64,000 nucleotides of DNA, taken from contig LNGK01000011.1 of NCBI GenBank assembly GCA_001510575.1, positions 434,001 through 498,000 on the forward strand. Direction: 5' to 3'. Made by a program: the position numbers and the translations under genes. Source of the stretch: Knoxdaviesia capensis (taxonomy: Eukaryota; Ascomycota; Sordariomycetes; Microascales; Gondwanamycetaceae). The notes beneath the pieces were generated by a model. That model was not told the origin of the DNA and did not search any database. It saw only the letters and a list, made by a program, of their open reading frames with translations. Numbering within the stretch: the stretch's first letter is position 1; each line of letters starts with the position of its first letter. Of the stretch, positions 34,651 to 47,600 are shown one piece after another.

Positions 34651-36194
34651 ATTGTGCATGTGCTTGTGGGTGTACTCGCAGAATCACGCAGCAAGGGAAT
34701 CCGTGGGCATGCGGCGTTTTGCATCATGGTGACTTGGTACAGGTCTAGGCTGTTGCAGGGTTTGGTGGTTCCTTTTCCCCGTGGGCTGGACGCCAAAGGT
34801 TGCGTTTTCTGGATCTCTCTAGTGGCGTGGGGAATTTTGCGGAGACGGCCTGCATGTGGCAGTAACTGGAACTGGAATGGGGGTGGTTTGTTTCTTTCTT
34901 TTGCGTTTCTTCTCGCTTTTACGGGAGTAAAGGCCTCTCATCTCGCTCCTCTTTCGTCCACCCGCCGCCACTCGACGACCAGGGGCCTGGCTGGCTTGGA
35001 TTTGTGATTCTGGGGTTCTGGGGTACATGAAGGGGGAGGAGAAGGAAAAAGAAAAATGGCACGTTGCCTCCTCACTATCTTTTGGGGGTCGTCTTCGCTC
35101 CCAAATCACTTTTGCGATTTGCTGTGGCGGCCGCTGCTTTCCGGCGATCAGATGACGTATGTGCAATATCACGAGAAAAGCGCAGGCTTCGCTGGGTGGT
35201 GAAACGGCAGGATACCGGGAGGTCAAATGCCGCGGGGTCGGGGATGGACTGGATTTCTATGCTTCTAGAGTAAAGTAATCGACAGCTCCGGTCGATGGGG
35301 AACACGCCATGTGGAACGCGAGGATAAATGGAGGTTGACGAAGAATGAAAGCTGCTCTGAGCCTGGGGGAAACGGACACAGGTTAGTTATACCCGGCACA
35401 TTAGGCTGCAGCACACATGACCTCGATTCACCTTTCGTTCTGGTGGGCGATATGGCAAGTCAGCTGGCAATAGAGATCTATCTCTCTCTCTGTGTGTGTG
35501 TGTGTCTCTTCGTTCTCTTCGTTTATCGAACTGCCCGAGAAACTCTGCCGTCAAAACTGGTCGTACGGTCCGGAGTGGCCGTGTGTCGAGAGATTCCGGC
35601 CGGCCGTGTCAGGAATATGTTGCTGCTCTGCCTGGGCGATTTTCAAATCAAGCAACCCACATACACAGAATAACAAGAAACCACCCCCCTCTGATCCACA
35701 GGGTGTGTGTTTTTTCTTTTTCTTGTACTTTTCCTTTTAAATCAAGACGACCAGGGTGATCCTCTTTCGTCAAAACGGCCCAGATATTATCATCAACCCA
35801 GCGGGGGTGGTGTGGGCGGCGGCGTAATGTGTCTTTCGGACGACGGGAAACGCAAACTAGTCGAGGAGCGGCGTGGTTTGTAATATCTGGGGTATATGGA
35901 GGAGGAAGAGAACAGAAAGGAAGAGCGAAGAAAAAACCGGGGAACCGCAGTCTGAAGTGCGCCGCCTTTGCTGTCTCGGGTTTAACCCACCCTAGGACTG
36001 GCTCTTAGGGCTATACCCTAGACACCCTTCATCCTCACAGTTCTAGCTACGGTCATCTATTATCTATGCTTGAATTGTGATGTGCTTTCTTTTTCTGTTT
36101 CTTCTCGTGACACATGTATAAGGTTCTCTCTCCTATCTCCACATCTCTCTCACATCTCTCTCTCGCATCTTCCAACTTTCTCTCATCCGCAGCC

Positions 36195-36338
36195 ATGGCC
36201 TCGGAACCCGAAGAGCAACTTCTCGCCCGGGCTGCTCAGCTCTTCGAGAAGGATGCAGCAGGGCAAAGAAAGAAAGTTCCCCTAGCGGTCGTTTCGGATT
36301 CTAGAGCTCCATCAGCAAGCGCGGCAGCCATTGCTTGA
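36195..36338 (+). CDS. Possible small ORF or first exon, unrecognised
   Basis: A 47-residue frame begins MASEPEEQLLARAAQLFEK and ends after an Ala/Ser-rich stretch. The reason to list it is its setting: a 100-bp CT-rich leader precedes it, and the start has a good context (GCAGCCATGG). The N-terminal half is a plausible amphipathic helix. I recognise no family. It could be the first exon of a gene whose later exons I cannot see, a decayed gene, or chance. Confidence 0.22.
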   Translation: MASEPEEQLLARAAQLFEKDAAGQRKKVPLAVVSDSRAPSASAAAIA

Positions 36339-39300
36339 ATAAAGCAGCTCCACCTCTGGTGGAGTTCTTGCAGGGTTGCCCTGAACCCTCTACGAAGCCT
36401 GGAAAAGCTCATACTGTACGAGTGCAGCTGCACTGGCTCCGCGACTCGGGAACAACCCCGCGGGCAGCTGTGGTCAACGATCCGGGTCGAGATCTCGACA
36501 GCCCCCAGGCGCTTTGAGGGCGGGGGGGGCGACGACAGAAGCTGGGGCACGGCGCCGGTTGCCCATTGCAAAAGCGGATTGCCCGCTGGAGACAGGCCAA
36601 GTGTTTATCATCTGTGCGGAACACCCTAAAGATCTGCCCACGTACGGGCTTTTGTCGCCCTCGACCTAACTATTCACCAAAACCATGCACAGGCGAGCAG
36701 GGACGATGAAGGTCGCGCGTTTGCTGCTTAGGGTTAGACCAAGGAGAACGTCAGAAGCAGAGGCCCTCTCGCCGCTTTGCAAACACGGACAAGCGGGGGA
36801 TAGATATCAACTGGTGAGCATGCCTGTGATCAGGGCACATGCCAGGCTTGGTGATGTGCAGTTTCGCTGGATGGCGGGCGAAGCCGATCACATCACAGGA
36901 ACAGCCCAAAAGCAGCCGATGTGGTTTCGCGGGGTCCCCATTGGCCCCGTGCCCCCTCCAGAATTTCGGGGAAAATGCAGCGCCAGGGTCCCTGTCTGCT
37001 GCTATTAAGCATGTGAAAGTTGGGGAACCACATAGGAACCCCCAAAAAAGAGATGCAGAGACACAAGATGCAGATAAACCAGAAGAGAAGGAGAAAAAGA
37101 AAACCCCCGATGAAAAGCTCAAGACAGCCGCACACACACACAATATCACGTTCCCAAACCTCCTGCTGACTCATGGAAAGTGCTTTCCTTCTCGTCGCCC
37201 CGCTATGCGCATATGCACCTTCCGCCGTCTTACACCACCACACATGTGCGCCGGTGATTGTCTCGTGACTCAGTCTCTTGTCTTTGCTCTGGAGGGCCTC
37301 GCACCTGGCAGCCAGCTGGCAGCCAGCTGGCAGGCAACGCATCCCGGAAGCCGATGTTCGTCTCATAGGCCGGCCGTGGTGAAGCGGTTCACTGGTCGCA
37401 CGCTAAGAATTCCTCATACCCGTCTCTATCTTAGGGTTACGAACCCTAGTACCCCTCACAGTGACACCAACCTATACGTCCTTGAACGTGACTGTGATAA
37501 CATACAGCGCATTCAGGAAGCCAAGCACGCCCTTCGCGCACCTCGGCACATGGGCAATCCGGTCTGGCGTGGGACGGTAGCCTGGGCCGGTGAAGCGCGT
37601 CTTCGTGAGATAGCCACGCCACGACAGAGTCTCGCTTCGTGGAGGCAGGCGTCCTCCGCACTACGGTCGAGAGCTGGTGCCGTTGTTTCGAGTGTAACGG
37701 CATGGCACGGGGCATACCCTCCGCCGTCCCAGGACCGCTATCAAGCTCAGGAAGATACCGAGCTTGACGGGTGTTAAAGTTCCGCGTGTTCGCCCCGCGC
37801 ATGAGACGGCGCTGTGTCTTCTCCGCGCACGACACCACAATGTTGAGGTGGAGTGCGTGTCGAGTCGCGTCCAATGATTTCGCGGAGGTGGCACTCCAGG
37901 TATCATCGATCAACTGTTTCGTAACCGCCGCAACAAGGTGTCTCCCCCCGGAAGTCGACACCGCCACTCTTTCGCGGTCTCGCACGAGAAGAGTGCAGAA
38001 TAGTGTACCGTAGCCCAGGGGGGACTTGTTATGCTTCCTTTGGAGTGGGCGATGCTCACCACGGCTCGCTCTATCTGGGAGTCCGCCGGGCTTGGTGGGA
38101 AAGTACTTCTCTGTAGCCGCCAGGAACGACGGCATCGCCCGAACGCGTCGCAGTTCCTTGGAGGTGAGGAGCTCCAGGCTGGGAGACTCCATTGTTGGGT
38201 TTCCGGGGGAGAAGATCCCGAGGATACGGCGTTCGGTTTGATATGGCGTGTACGAGGAGGTGAACCACGATGTTGGTAAAGAAGAAGATCGAGAAGATGC
38301 ACCAAGCAAGAACAATTAACAGATATTCTAAAAACCAAGTCAAATTCAATAAGATTGAACAGATGAAGGTTCAGAAGTTTCCGCTCTTGTTATTGTTGTT
38401 GTTTGCGTTTGAAGGCGGAAATGCGGTCGTCCCCTCTCCCTCTCCCAACCGCGTGATATCTACCACGCGGACGAGTTGGAAACGCGGTGTTTGCCTGCTC
38501 CGTCCCGATGTGTCGGTACCTTTTCTCTTCTCTTTTTCTTTCCTGCTATCGCCCGTGTTTGCTCAGTGACCAGTGGCACACGGAGCCGCACAGCACACCG
38601 AACTTTTGCTGTCCCGGCTAACAAGGAGAACCAGATGAGCGATAGCAGCAGGTTTACGCACGGAAGGACGGAAGCCTCGATATCTCGCAGACTCGTCCTT
38701 TCCGTCTCTATTTCGCCTAGAGCCGGGGGGGGTTTTCTCTTTCCTGCTTTTTCCGGTCCCGGCCAACATCTGCCAGAACGCCGGCCCCACCACCTCCGAT
38801 CCCGGCCTCTAAAAGAATCCACCGAAAGGAGGCCACGGACCACCCACACAAGCCGCCCCTCCGGGCTCGGCCTGCACTCGCAGCAAAACAACGCCCGAAG
38901 ACCCGCGCAAACCCGCTGGGCGCGCTGATGCGCCACCCTGAGCTACAGGACTTCTGGGACGGCCGGGCCCAAACGGCGCCATGGTGCGCAGTATGCGGCT
39001 GTCGAGGAACAGAATCGTGGTTGTGCACGAGACACATCTCGCCGAGGCGTTCTTCCGGGAACATGTGTTTTGTGTTCATGAGGAGTTTCATTTGAGAGAA
39101 AAAGAAAAAGGGGGGGGTGGTCGTCCTCGCTATCTAGGTCCGTGAATTCGTCGCACGCCAGTCCGGTGTGTCCCGGCAGGGCCGATACCCAGGCCCCGCC
39201 GGGACGGTGGATCTGTGGGAAAGGGGTGTTGTAGTAGTAGTTATACAAGTTGTGGAATCAAAAAGGAAAAAAACAAAAAAGAAGCAAATACAAAAGCCAA

Positions 39301-39427
39301 AGAGCACCGCCCCGCGCAAAAAAGACAGCCATCCCGTAATCATACACCGCACACTATCCAAGCCAGCAGCCAAGGCCTCGCATCCGCACTGGACCACCGA
39401 TATCACCCTCGCCCGCTACACCCGGGT
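36339..39427. other. Gene-free region downstream of the mitochondrial-protein gene
   Basis: Long frames occur on both strands (a 312-codon plus frame at about 36839-37777 and a 289-codon minus frame at 37446-38315), but they overlap each other, start at non-ATG codons or lack any domain. A palindromic telomere-type motif lies at 37430-37451, and a short tandem of CAGCTGGCAGC units near 37308-37333. Confidence 0.4.
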
Positions 39428-40627
39428 TCATTTCTTGCCAACCTCGTGGAACGCCGGACACGCCTCGCCGGAGCCCTTGGCGCCGCCGCCCCGAATCTCC
39501 CCCAGCAGCCAGTCCGTCAGCCCGACGACCTTGGCGCCGACGCCGTTCTCCCAGTTGCCGCTCGCCTGGGCGAGCTCGATCGTGTGGCTCAGGATGCGGC
39601 CCTCGGCGTCGAACTGGAAGATGTACATGCCGACAAAATCGCGCTCGCCAGCTGCGTCGCCCCCATCGCCCGGCTGCGGCGGCGCGGCCGGGGTGGCGGG
39701 CGGTGCATCAGCCTCCGGTGGAGCCGGCGGCGGCGAAGACCGCGCCGGACCTGCAGGGCCGGGAGACACCGAAGCGGGGGCGGGCGTGTGTGGCGGGCCG
39801 GACACCCCGGCAACGCCGCCGTCTTTGCTCTTTGAGCGCCACCGCACGACCAGCTGCTCGGGAATCGCGCCGGTGCGCTGCGGGGCGAGCGCGGGCGGCG
39901 CACGCGTCATGCGCTCGCTCACAATCTCGATGGCCACGTCGCCGACAATCGGCACGCGGTTCCACGCGATCGGCGACGTCCACAGCGCCGCGGTGTAGGC
40001 CACGCGGCCCGACACGGTCGGCAGGTGCGGGTGGGTGGACGGGAACAGGTGCAGCGAGATGTTCGGCGCGAGGATCTCCTGCGGGAGCGGGGCTTGCAGG
40101 AGCGTCGGGAGGCGGTCTTGGAGGATTCGCAGGGCTGGACAGGCGAGGCAAAAGATGGGAGGTCAGCATGATGGACAACCGCGAGTAAGACGGAAATATA
40201 GAGGGTGTGTGTATGAGGAGGTCGGTGTCGAGGGGGAACCGGGAAACTACTCACTCTTGCCCAACTTGGCTTTATTTCTATCCGGCCCCTCCGAGCCCTC
40301 GCCAGTCCCCGGCCCGGCCCGCTGCAACATCGGATTCGCCGGCACGAAATCAACCACCGCCGGCCCGCGCGCCAACCGCACCGCCCGTCCACCACGACCA
40401 CCACCCGTCTGTTGCGGCCCCCGCCGTAGGAACATCTGCGCGGTATCATGCTCGGTGTGCAGGACCCCGGGTCGGCGGCCCGCTGGATCCTCTGGGTGCG
40501 TCGTCAAAGGGGAGGAGGATGAGGTGGTAGAGGATGAGGACGGTGCGGCATAGGCCGACACAGCCCGCCCCGAGCCGCTGGCCGCTGCCGCGACGGCGCA
40601 GCCAGACCGGCGGAGAAGCGCAGCCAT
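39428..40627 (-). CDS. Conserved fungal protein, probably mitochondrial
   Basis: Function unknown. Exons 40627-40255 and 40134-39428 give 359 aa. The N-terminus (MAALLRRSGCAVAAAASGSGRAVSAYA) is Arg/Ala/Ser-rich without acidic residues, a good mitochondrial targeting sequence. After a Ser/Thr/Gly-rich linker the conserved part begins at the splice junction: LRILQDRLPTLLQ, then LHLFPSTHPHLPTVSGRV and AYTAALWTSPIAWNRVP. After a Pro/Ala insert it resumes with FVGMYIFQFDAEGRILSHTIE and LTDWLLGEI. This two-part pattern fits a conserved Pezizomycotina family of small alpha/beta proteins (possibly NTF2/SnoaL-like, inferred only). The ATG is preferred over an upstream in-frame TTG. Confidence 0.8.
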
Positions 40628-42264
40628 GTGTGGCAAGCGTGGTGTCAATGGAAAAAAGCGGCCGAGGTTTAGAATGATTGTGTGTTCGCGCGGTCAGTGC
40701 CGGTCGGGTCGGGCGCGGACGTCTCTCGGAGTGTCGGCGCGGCAATCTTCTCTCGAAGTGGTGGTGTGGTGTGGTACACAGCTCTTATCTCGGCAGTGGC
40801 CGGCCCAGACTCAATCGATCGATCCCCAACGGATGGGCGCAGCAAACAGCGCCAGGAGAACACAGTCGAGGGTGTAGAGCAGCGTATGGAGATATATCGC
40901 TAAGCCTAAGCAGATTAGATGAGATAGATAGCGGTAGTGAGAGAGAGAACCCTGACGCGGGGGTGATGTGAGATCCAGACCGAGGAGAAGGGAGGAGGGA
41001 AGCTCAGGAAAAAATGTGGTGAGGCCGATTGGACGGATGATAACCCGAGAAAAGAAAAGAAAAAAAAAAAAGAGCCGTGATGGTCTGATGATGTCAGCCT
41101 TCCAACACAGCATTTGGAATCTCCCTCCCGAAGCTCGTTCCTTCTCTCCGCCAAGTTCGCCCTTCAGTCCACCGTTCCAAGTATTTTACGTCCCCGTAAC
41201 GAGGACTCACGATAACAGGCGATCGGCTCCCAACTCACCGATTTTCACGTCCCTCCAAAGATCAGCAAAGCTGCTTCACCACTTCCCAATCTCCAGGACC
41301 TTGGAACCCCCCCCCAGCCCGTAGAACCCAAGACCGCTAAATCACCCACTAAGCCCACATGCACTCTAGGCCTCTCCGTCCCCCGCATAAACGACAGCTC
41401 CGCCTCAACCAATCGACAGCCCAACTCCGCCCAACGTGTTCAGCGTTGGAGATGTTCACCATAGGCACAGTCGCGTAGTTCTCTCGGCACGCCGCAAGTA
41501 CACACAATCTGTGGTCATTGTCTGGTATCTTACTAGCACATACAACTGCAGCGTATCCAAGAGGCCGTCACTAATACACCACACACTCACACGCACATGA
41601 ACACTGCAGAGAACCTCGTTCTTTTGTCGTCTCGTTTACACCCTATTCAAACCACACAAACGAGTCTACTTCCAAAAACAAAACGCCAAAGGCCCATTTC
41701 AACAAGAGACAGTAGTAAACAAGAAAGAAAAGGCGGAAGTCCAATAGAATGCAGTGTATGAAACAAGAAAACCGGCACGACCAAAAAAGAAACGAAAAAA
41801 ACGGGTGCGTCATCAAATCGTCGTTTTAATAAACCCCCGCTTAATTAATACACACACTCCAAAAAAGCTCCCACAAGACACAGACGTGTCAAGGAGACGA
41901 AGGAAGGACGGCAGCAGCAAAAAAAGAAAAGAGTCTGGCAATGAGAAAATGCGGCGTGCCCTGATACGGACCGGGAAAAAACGAACAACGACGTGAAGGG
42001 AGCGTGACAGCACATCGCCCATATGCTGGGGATGAAAGTTGAACAAAGAAACCCCCCGAAAGAGCAAAACGATATGAGAGCTGATGAAGAAAAATGAGAG
42101 GCAAAACAACAGAAGAAGAAACATCGGGAGACAAGGTTGTCCACCAACCGTTGATATATGCGTAAAACACCCACACGAATCAGAACAACAGAAAACAAGT
42201 CAGAAAAACGCCCAGAAAGGAAGGGGGGGAAGCAGGACGACTGTCTTAACATCCTCGCACCCTC
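40628..42264. other. Intergenic region, 1.6 kb
   Basis: It holds the promoter of the mitochondrial-protein gene and the 3' region of the kinase gene, both on the minus strand. The segment at 41100-41700 is pyrimidine-rich on the plus strand; 41750-42200 is A/G-rich. No gene is recognised. Confidence 0.45.
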
Positions 42265-44674
42265 TCATCCCCGCAAAGTCATGATCGGCATGTCGTCATC
42301 GCCGTCGTGGTGCAGCGTGACACTGTTGAAATCCTCAAACGGATCGGCAATCTCGCCGCCCGGCGTCGCGAGCCCGCTGTCCAGCGGCACGCCCTTCAGG
42401 CTGCCGTCCATCGCTCGCGCCCCGCTTATGTCGACACTCTCGCTCTCCTTCACGTTGCGGAAGTTGACCGTGTCGATGCCGCGGCCCTGGTTCGGCACAA
42501 TCGGCGGCTTCATGTGGCGGATCAGCGCCCATTGCGTCGTGCGGAAGAACGGGTGCGCCTTGATGTCCGATGCGCCGGCCCGCGCGCCTAACCGGCGGTT
42601 CTCGTCCTTGATCAGGAGTTTCCGGATGAGCGATTTGCAGAGGCTGTAAGTGCAGAGGGCGGGGGGGAGTTGTTAGTATACAAGTGAGTCCACGGGAGAG
42701 GGGGGGGAGAGAGAGACAGATAAACGTACTTGGAAATCTGCTGCGCTCCCGAGTGGTCCGGGAACGGAATGTCCTCGCGCAGGATATTCGCAAACGTGGC
42801 GTTGCGGTTCTTGCCCTTGAACGGCGTGGTGCCGTAGAGCATCTCGTAAATGAGAATGCCCAGCGTCCACCAATCCACCGCGCTGGTGTGGCCGCTGCCC
42901 TTGATCACCTCGGGCGCAATGTACTCCTCCGTGCCGACAAACGAGTTGGTGCGGAAATTGGCAATGCACGACCGCGTGTCGATCGTCGGCAGCGAGTTGG
43001 TGCTAGCTCCGTTCTTGCCAACAATCATGGTCGGCTTGCCACCGGGGTCCGACTGCTTGGACAGGTCAAAGTCTGACAGCATAATGTGGCCGGATTGATG
43101 CAGGAGGATGTCTAGAGACATGTCAGTAAAGTGGGGAAATACGAGGGGAATCGATTGGTAGCCAATGGCCGAATGTCACGTAGGAACGCAGAACAGGGCA
43201 GCAAGAAACTCACTCTCCGGCTTCAAATCTCGGTAGATGAAGCCCATCAGATGCAGATACTCCAGCGCCGCCGTCACCTCGGCGGCATAGAACCGCGCAT
43301 CTTCTTCGGGGATGTACTTGCCCGGCCGGGTTTGTAGGGCGCGGAAAAACTCGCCGCCGCTGCAGTACTCCATGCACAGATACAGGTGGTCTTCCGACTG
43401 GAACGAATGGTATAATGTGACGATGAACGGGTGGTTGCTGGTGGCGAGAATCTCCTGCTCGGCGAGCGCGCGCTTGATCTTGTTGCGCTTGATCATCTCC
43501 TTCTTGCTGAGGACTGTAAAGGTGGAGAAGACAAGGGGTTAGTAGCGGAAACGGACGCAACTCGGCCGATCATGAGGAAATTCGTACAGGGGCCACCAGA
43601 GTCAAGAGACTACAGAATTTATAGAAAGAAAAAAAGAAGAAAAAAAGAGAAGGAACTGGGACTGGGAAAGGAGAGATACACACCCTTCATGGCGTACAGC
43701 CGGTTGCTCTTCTTCTCGCGCACGAGATACACCTTACCCACATCGCCCTTTCCGATCAACTTGATCTTGTCGAAGCTCTGCGGGCCAACCTCGACATTCC
43801 GCACCTTGATGGAGTTGGAGCTGTAGGTGCGGCGGAAATTCAGAGCACGGCCCGGGGGCGGCAGGGCGCCGAGTTGATCGGCATCCGGCACCAACAGGCT
43901 GCCGCCGGGAGCACTACTGGGGCCGATGCTGTCGGGCGAGCCGAGCGGGCTGGATATCGAGACGTGCTTGCCGTTGACAACGCCGAAGCCAGTCGGGCTT
44001 CCGCTCATCAGGTTGGGGAACGAGACGGTGGTGGTGAGCTCGGCAGTCTGCGGTCGGTCCTCGCTGTCGGACGACGAGAGACCGCCCGAGGTTGTGGTGG
44101 CGACCGAGGCGCCCTTTTTGAACAGGCCCTGGGTGTTGGGAGCACTGGCAACGCGTCGCAGTTTCCGGGCCAGTTCCTCCTTGGTGGCGGCGATCTGCGG
44201 GTCGGGCACGCCGGGAGGCCCGTCAATCTTGAGCACCGGCATATCGGGGGGGCTGGGCGGCACCGAGCCTTCGTTGTGGTGTCGTAGGCCGGGGTGGCCC
44301 TGGTGGGCAAAATATGGGTTCGCGTTGGCGGTGGGGCTCATGGAGTCATCGAGCGGGTTGCCTTCGCTGGCAACGGTTTGTGAACGAAGACGGCCGACGG
44401 TGCTGTTGTAGAGGCGGGTGTGTCGGAAGGTTGGGCGGCCGATAGCGGAAGGACTGGTTGATCCAGGGCCGGCGGAATTTGAAGAGGAGGTGGTGTTGGT
44501 GTGGGTGGCGGTGATGGCGGGAACGCCAATGTCGGTTGTTTTGATGTCGCCGTGTTTTTCTCCATTGGTGCCGGGGAGATTGAAGTTGTTGATGCGGAAG
44601 AAGCTCTTCAGCTTCTGGTTGAACTGGCTGTTTCCATTGTTGGCGCCGTTCGGGTGTTTTGTAGAGGTTGGCAT
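42265..44674 (-). CDS. fpk1: AGC-family serine/threonine kinase, Fpk1/Kin82/Nrc-2 type
   Basis: In yeast, Fpk1/Fpk2 activate phospholipid flippases at the plasma membrane; Nrc-2 of Neurospora controls conidiation. Exons 44674-43684, 43513-43214, 43111-42730 and 42643-42265 give 683 aa. A long Ser/Thr/Asn-rich regulatory N-terminus precedes the catalytic domain at about residue 305. The glycine loop reads [11 protein letters not shown], the ATP Lys is in YAMKV, the catalytic loop is YRDLKPEN, and the metal motif is DFD (SDFDLS) in place of DFG. An insert with [19 protein letters not shown] precedes EYIAPE. DFD and the enlarged activation segment mark this AGC subgroup (also plant phototropin kinases). 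The C-terminus has [11 protein letters not shown], a hydrophobic-motif-like segment. A GTG further upstream in frame was not used. Confidence 0.93.
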
Positions 44675-47600
44675 GACGACGAGCGAAGAACAGAGCCGAG
44701 CCCTGTGAAGGGTCGGATCGAACAGATGGAAACGACGACGAGAACAACCGCGACGAGGTCTGAAGCGACGGCGGAAACGGGAGAGAACGAAAAGCTTGTC
44801 GCGGAGAGTCCCCCAGGGGTGGAATTGGGCGGAACAGCGACACACAAAAAAAATTAAGCAGCGAAGTCTAATTCACTGAGGCGTCACCTGTCGCGGAAGA
44901 GAGACAGAAAGAAGCAAGAAGAGGCCAGTAGACAGGGAGATTCACAGATTCAGAGATGAGAGACAGCCAAGAAGAAGAAGCTGGAGGGGGGTGGAAAGGA
45001 GAGGTCTGAGTGGTCAGCCTAGAATATTAGAGGATGGCTGCCAGACGAAGAAAGAGGAGGAGAACAAGGAGATCACAAAGAGAGTGAGAGTTGAGAGAAG
45101 GAAGGAGGGAAGGATATGGTGATGTATTCTCGATTTATATTTTGGTATTTTGTTTTCTCTTCCGTATCAGGGAATTAAGACAGCTAGGGTCATGCGAAAT
45201 GAGATATAGCCATGCTGCAGTAAGGATTTTGAGAATAGGGAATGTGTGAAGTGAAACACAGAGTGAGAAGGGGGAAGGAAAGCGAGAGAAAAGGGGAATA
45301 GTTCCAAAAGGGCCAAAAAATGAGGGGACAGTTGAAGCCGAAAAAAAAAAAGAGGCAAAGGTAAGAAAAGGAGAAGAAGAGGAAGAGAAGAGAGTAAAAG
45401 GGTCAGGTCAGATAGTGGCGAAGGAACAAGGAAGCACGGAAAGAAGAAGGGCACGAAGTGTTCGAAAAGTCAAGGTTGGATGTATGTATTAGAGGGAAGA
45501 AAGGACGAGAGGGAAAAAAGAGAGAGAAGAGAAAGCCAGCAAGCAAAAGACAGAAGAGCCAGAAAAAGCCAGTGGACGAAAGTGCTGTAGTTAGGCTGGG
45601 TGGGATTTGTGGGGCAAGCAGCAGGACCCAAAAGAGAAGGAAGCAGAGAGTGATGAGATAAGGAAGAGCGATTGGCAGATCCTAGGTGGGTGGGATTTAA
45701 CGAGACTTCCGCCCCTCGGTGGCCACAGCGAAATCAAGAGAGAATTTGAAAAAAATAGAAATAAAAGACCACAGCGGCACGGTGTTCGATTCGCGGCACG
45801 TCAGCGAGCGGCGACGGAATCGGGATTGAAGAGGGAGAAAAGAGGGAAGAGAAGACGAGCGGCGGGATTTCCGGACTCAGCCGATGTGGGCGAACACGTA
45901 ACCAGCAGCGGGGGGTTAGGAAAGGAAATGTGCAGATTCACGATAGTTACAAGAAAGGCCAAGAAGAGGAGAGAAGGGGACTCAAAAGCGAGACAGTTTT
46001 ATGAGGAGAGAGAAAACGAGGGAAAGGATGTGTTCTGTCTTTACGTTAAGGCTGAGGGAGAAAGAGAGAGAGAGAGAGACAGAAAGACTGGCGGAAGGAC
46101 CAAAAAGCCACCCAGCTGGGAATAAAAGGAAGCCGACAGCATCAGCCACTTGCAGCTGGCAGATCTGGGGAGGCGTGGTATGCAGGCATTTTACGTGGTG
46201 GTACTTGCGGTTAAGCGGGAGTTGCAGCAATTTATGCCCGTACCGAGTTAGGAAGTGGGTAGAAGCTGTGGGGGGGCATTCAATACGACGATAGGTGCAT
46301 TCTCCTGCAATTGCACGGTATGTCTGTGTGCTGGGATTTGTTGGGAACGAGAGAATTCCCTGCAGCCTGGGGAGTAATTTACCGAGACAAGACAACCTGC
46401 CAGTGGGAGAAAAGTGAGGCTGGGGCAACGAACACGAACTGGGGAGAGGGCGAGTGGGATGAAGCGATTCCGGGGGGCGCGGTGTGTGTATAATCCCAGC
46501 CGGGTGTGCTGGAAGTTTATGGTGGTTTGTTACAGGTCTACAGCGGAGTTGGGTGCTATAGAGTGCCCAGGTCGCTGTAAGAACAGGCCCTGTAGCCAGT
46601 TTTGTGGCGCCATGGCTGGGGAAAGCGGGCCAAAGAACGTGAATTTGTCAGCCACCACCACCACCACCGCGCCTTCGCTCTTCTCCTCCCTTCCCTTCCT
46701 GCCAGTTTTTGCATCACGACATCATGCGCCAAACAGCCGTTTCGCAATCGCGATTATGTAACCAGCATCGTGCAGATCGAGGTTGAAAATGAAGGTATTC
46801 CCAGTCTGAGATTAGGAATCCAAGGTAGCCGACTTGAATTGACTTCAGTAGGCCAAGCTCGGCGCTTTCAAATTCAACTTGTTCGCCCCCCCTCCCTCCG
46901 CCCTTTCTTTTCCCCATCCGACAAAAATGTCCGCGCATGCCCGTCTCCAAATGTGAAATCCCACATCCATCGTGCCTAAGCCCACACACGCCTAGCTTCA
47001 GGTCCCTCTTTGGCCGACGCTTCGGCTTGCCACAGGGCGTTTTTTTTTTCTCCTGGACGCACGCCTGTCCGGTACGAAAAGAGGATGTACCCAGCAGCAG
47101 CAGCGGCGGAGTTTTCCCTCCTCGCAGAACACACAGATATGCCACCTCCACCGCGTCGTGCGTTGCCTCTCCATCGATTTCCAATCACTCGGAGCGTCCC
47201 ATACGACGATATCGTATTCCCCGCGTAGCTTCCCAAGAAGAAAGAGAAAGTTGCAGACCCAAGAAACGAGAAAAAAAAGGGGGGGAAGACGGTATGTCCG
47301 GGCCGGGACCGCTGAATATATCCAGATCGAACATTCCATTCCATCCACACTTCAGTGTTTATCCTTTTTTTTCTGGTTCTCTCTCACCTGACAGACACCG
47401 GTGCCTTTTTTGTTCTTTTTAATGTGTGTCCCGCTTTGCCCTATTTCCTCTAGTAGTCTTAGTTGTTCGCCTCCTTGGCTCGGGCGGTGGCTGGTCGAGA
47501 TGTCTTTTTTTAGGTAAGGTGTGTCTAGTCCTCCCTGCGCCCTCTCTGTGTGTGTGGTCTCGCCCTGTCCTCACAAATCTGTGCAACGGGGCTCCAGCAT

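Larger units (their letters stand above)
32142..36194. other. Gene-free region upstream of facC
   Basis: The part next to facC is purine-rich on the plus strand (CT-rich as the facC leader). It contains a poly-G run with an N (32902-32931), a (GA)n tract (33350-33379) and a (GT)n tract (34624-34650). No gene is recognised. A palindromic TTAGGG-type motif lies at 36004-36023. Confidence 0.4.

Noticed and set aside
36839..37777. 312-codon plus-strand frame
   Set aside because: Overlaps the opposite-strand frame above, includes a short tandem repeat, and has no recognisable family.
37446..38315. 289-codon minus-strand frame
   Set aside because: It starts at TTG and overlaps a 312-codon plus-strand frame; neither has a domain or fungal intron pattern.
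45778..45800. T-arm-like GTGTTCGATTCGC
   Set aside because: The flanks do not form the T stem or an acceptor stem; not a tRNA.
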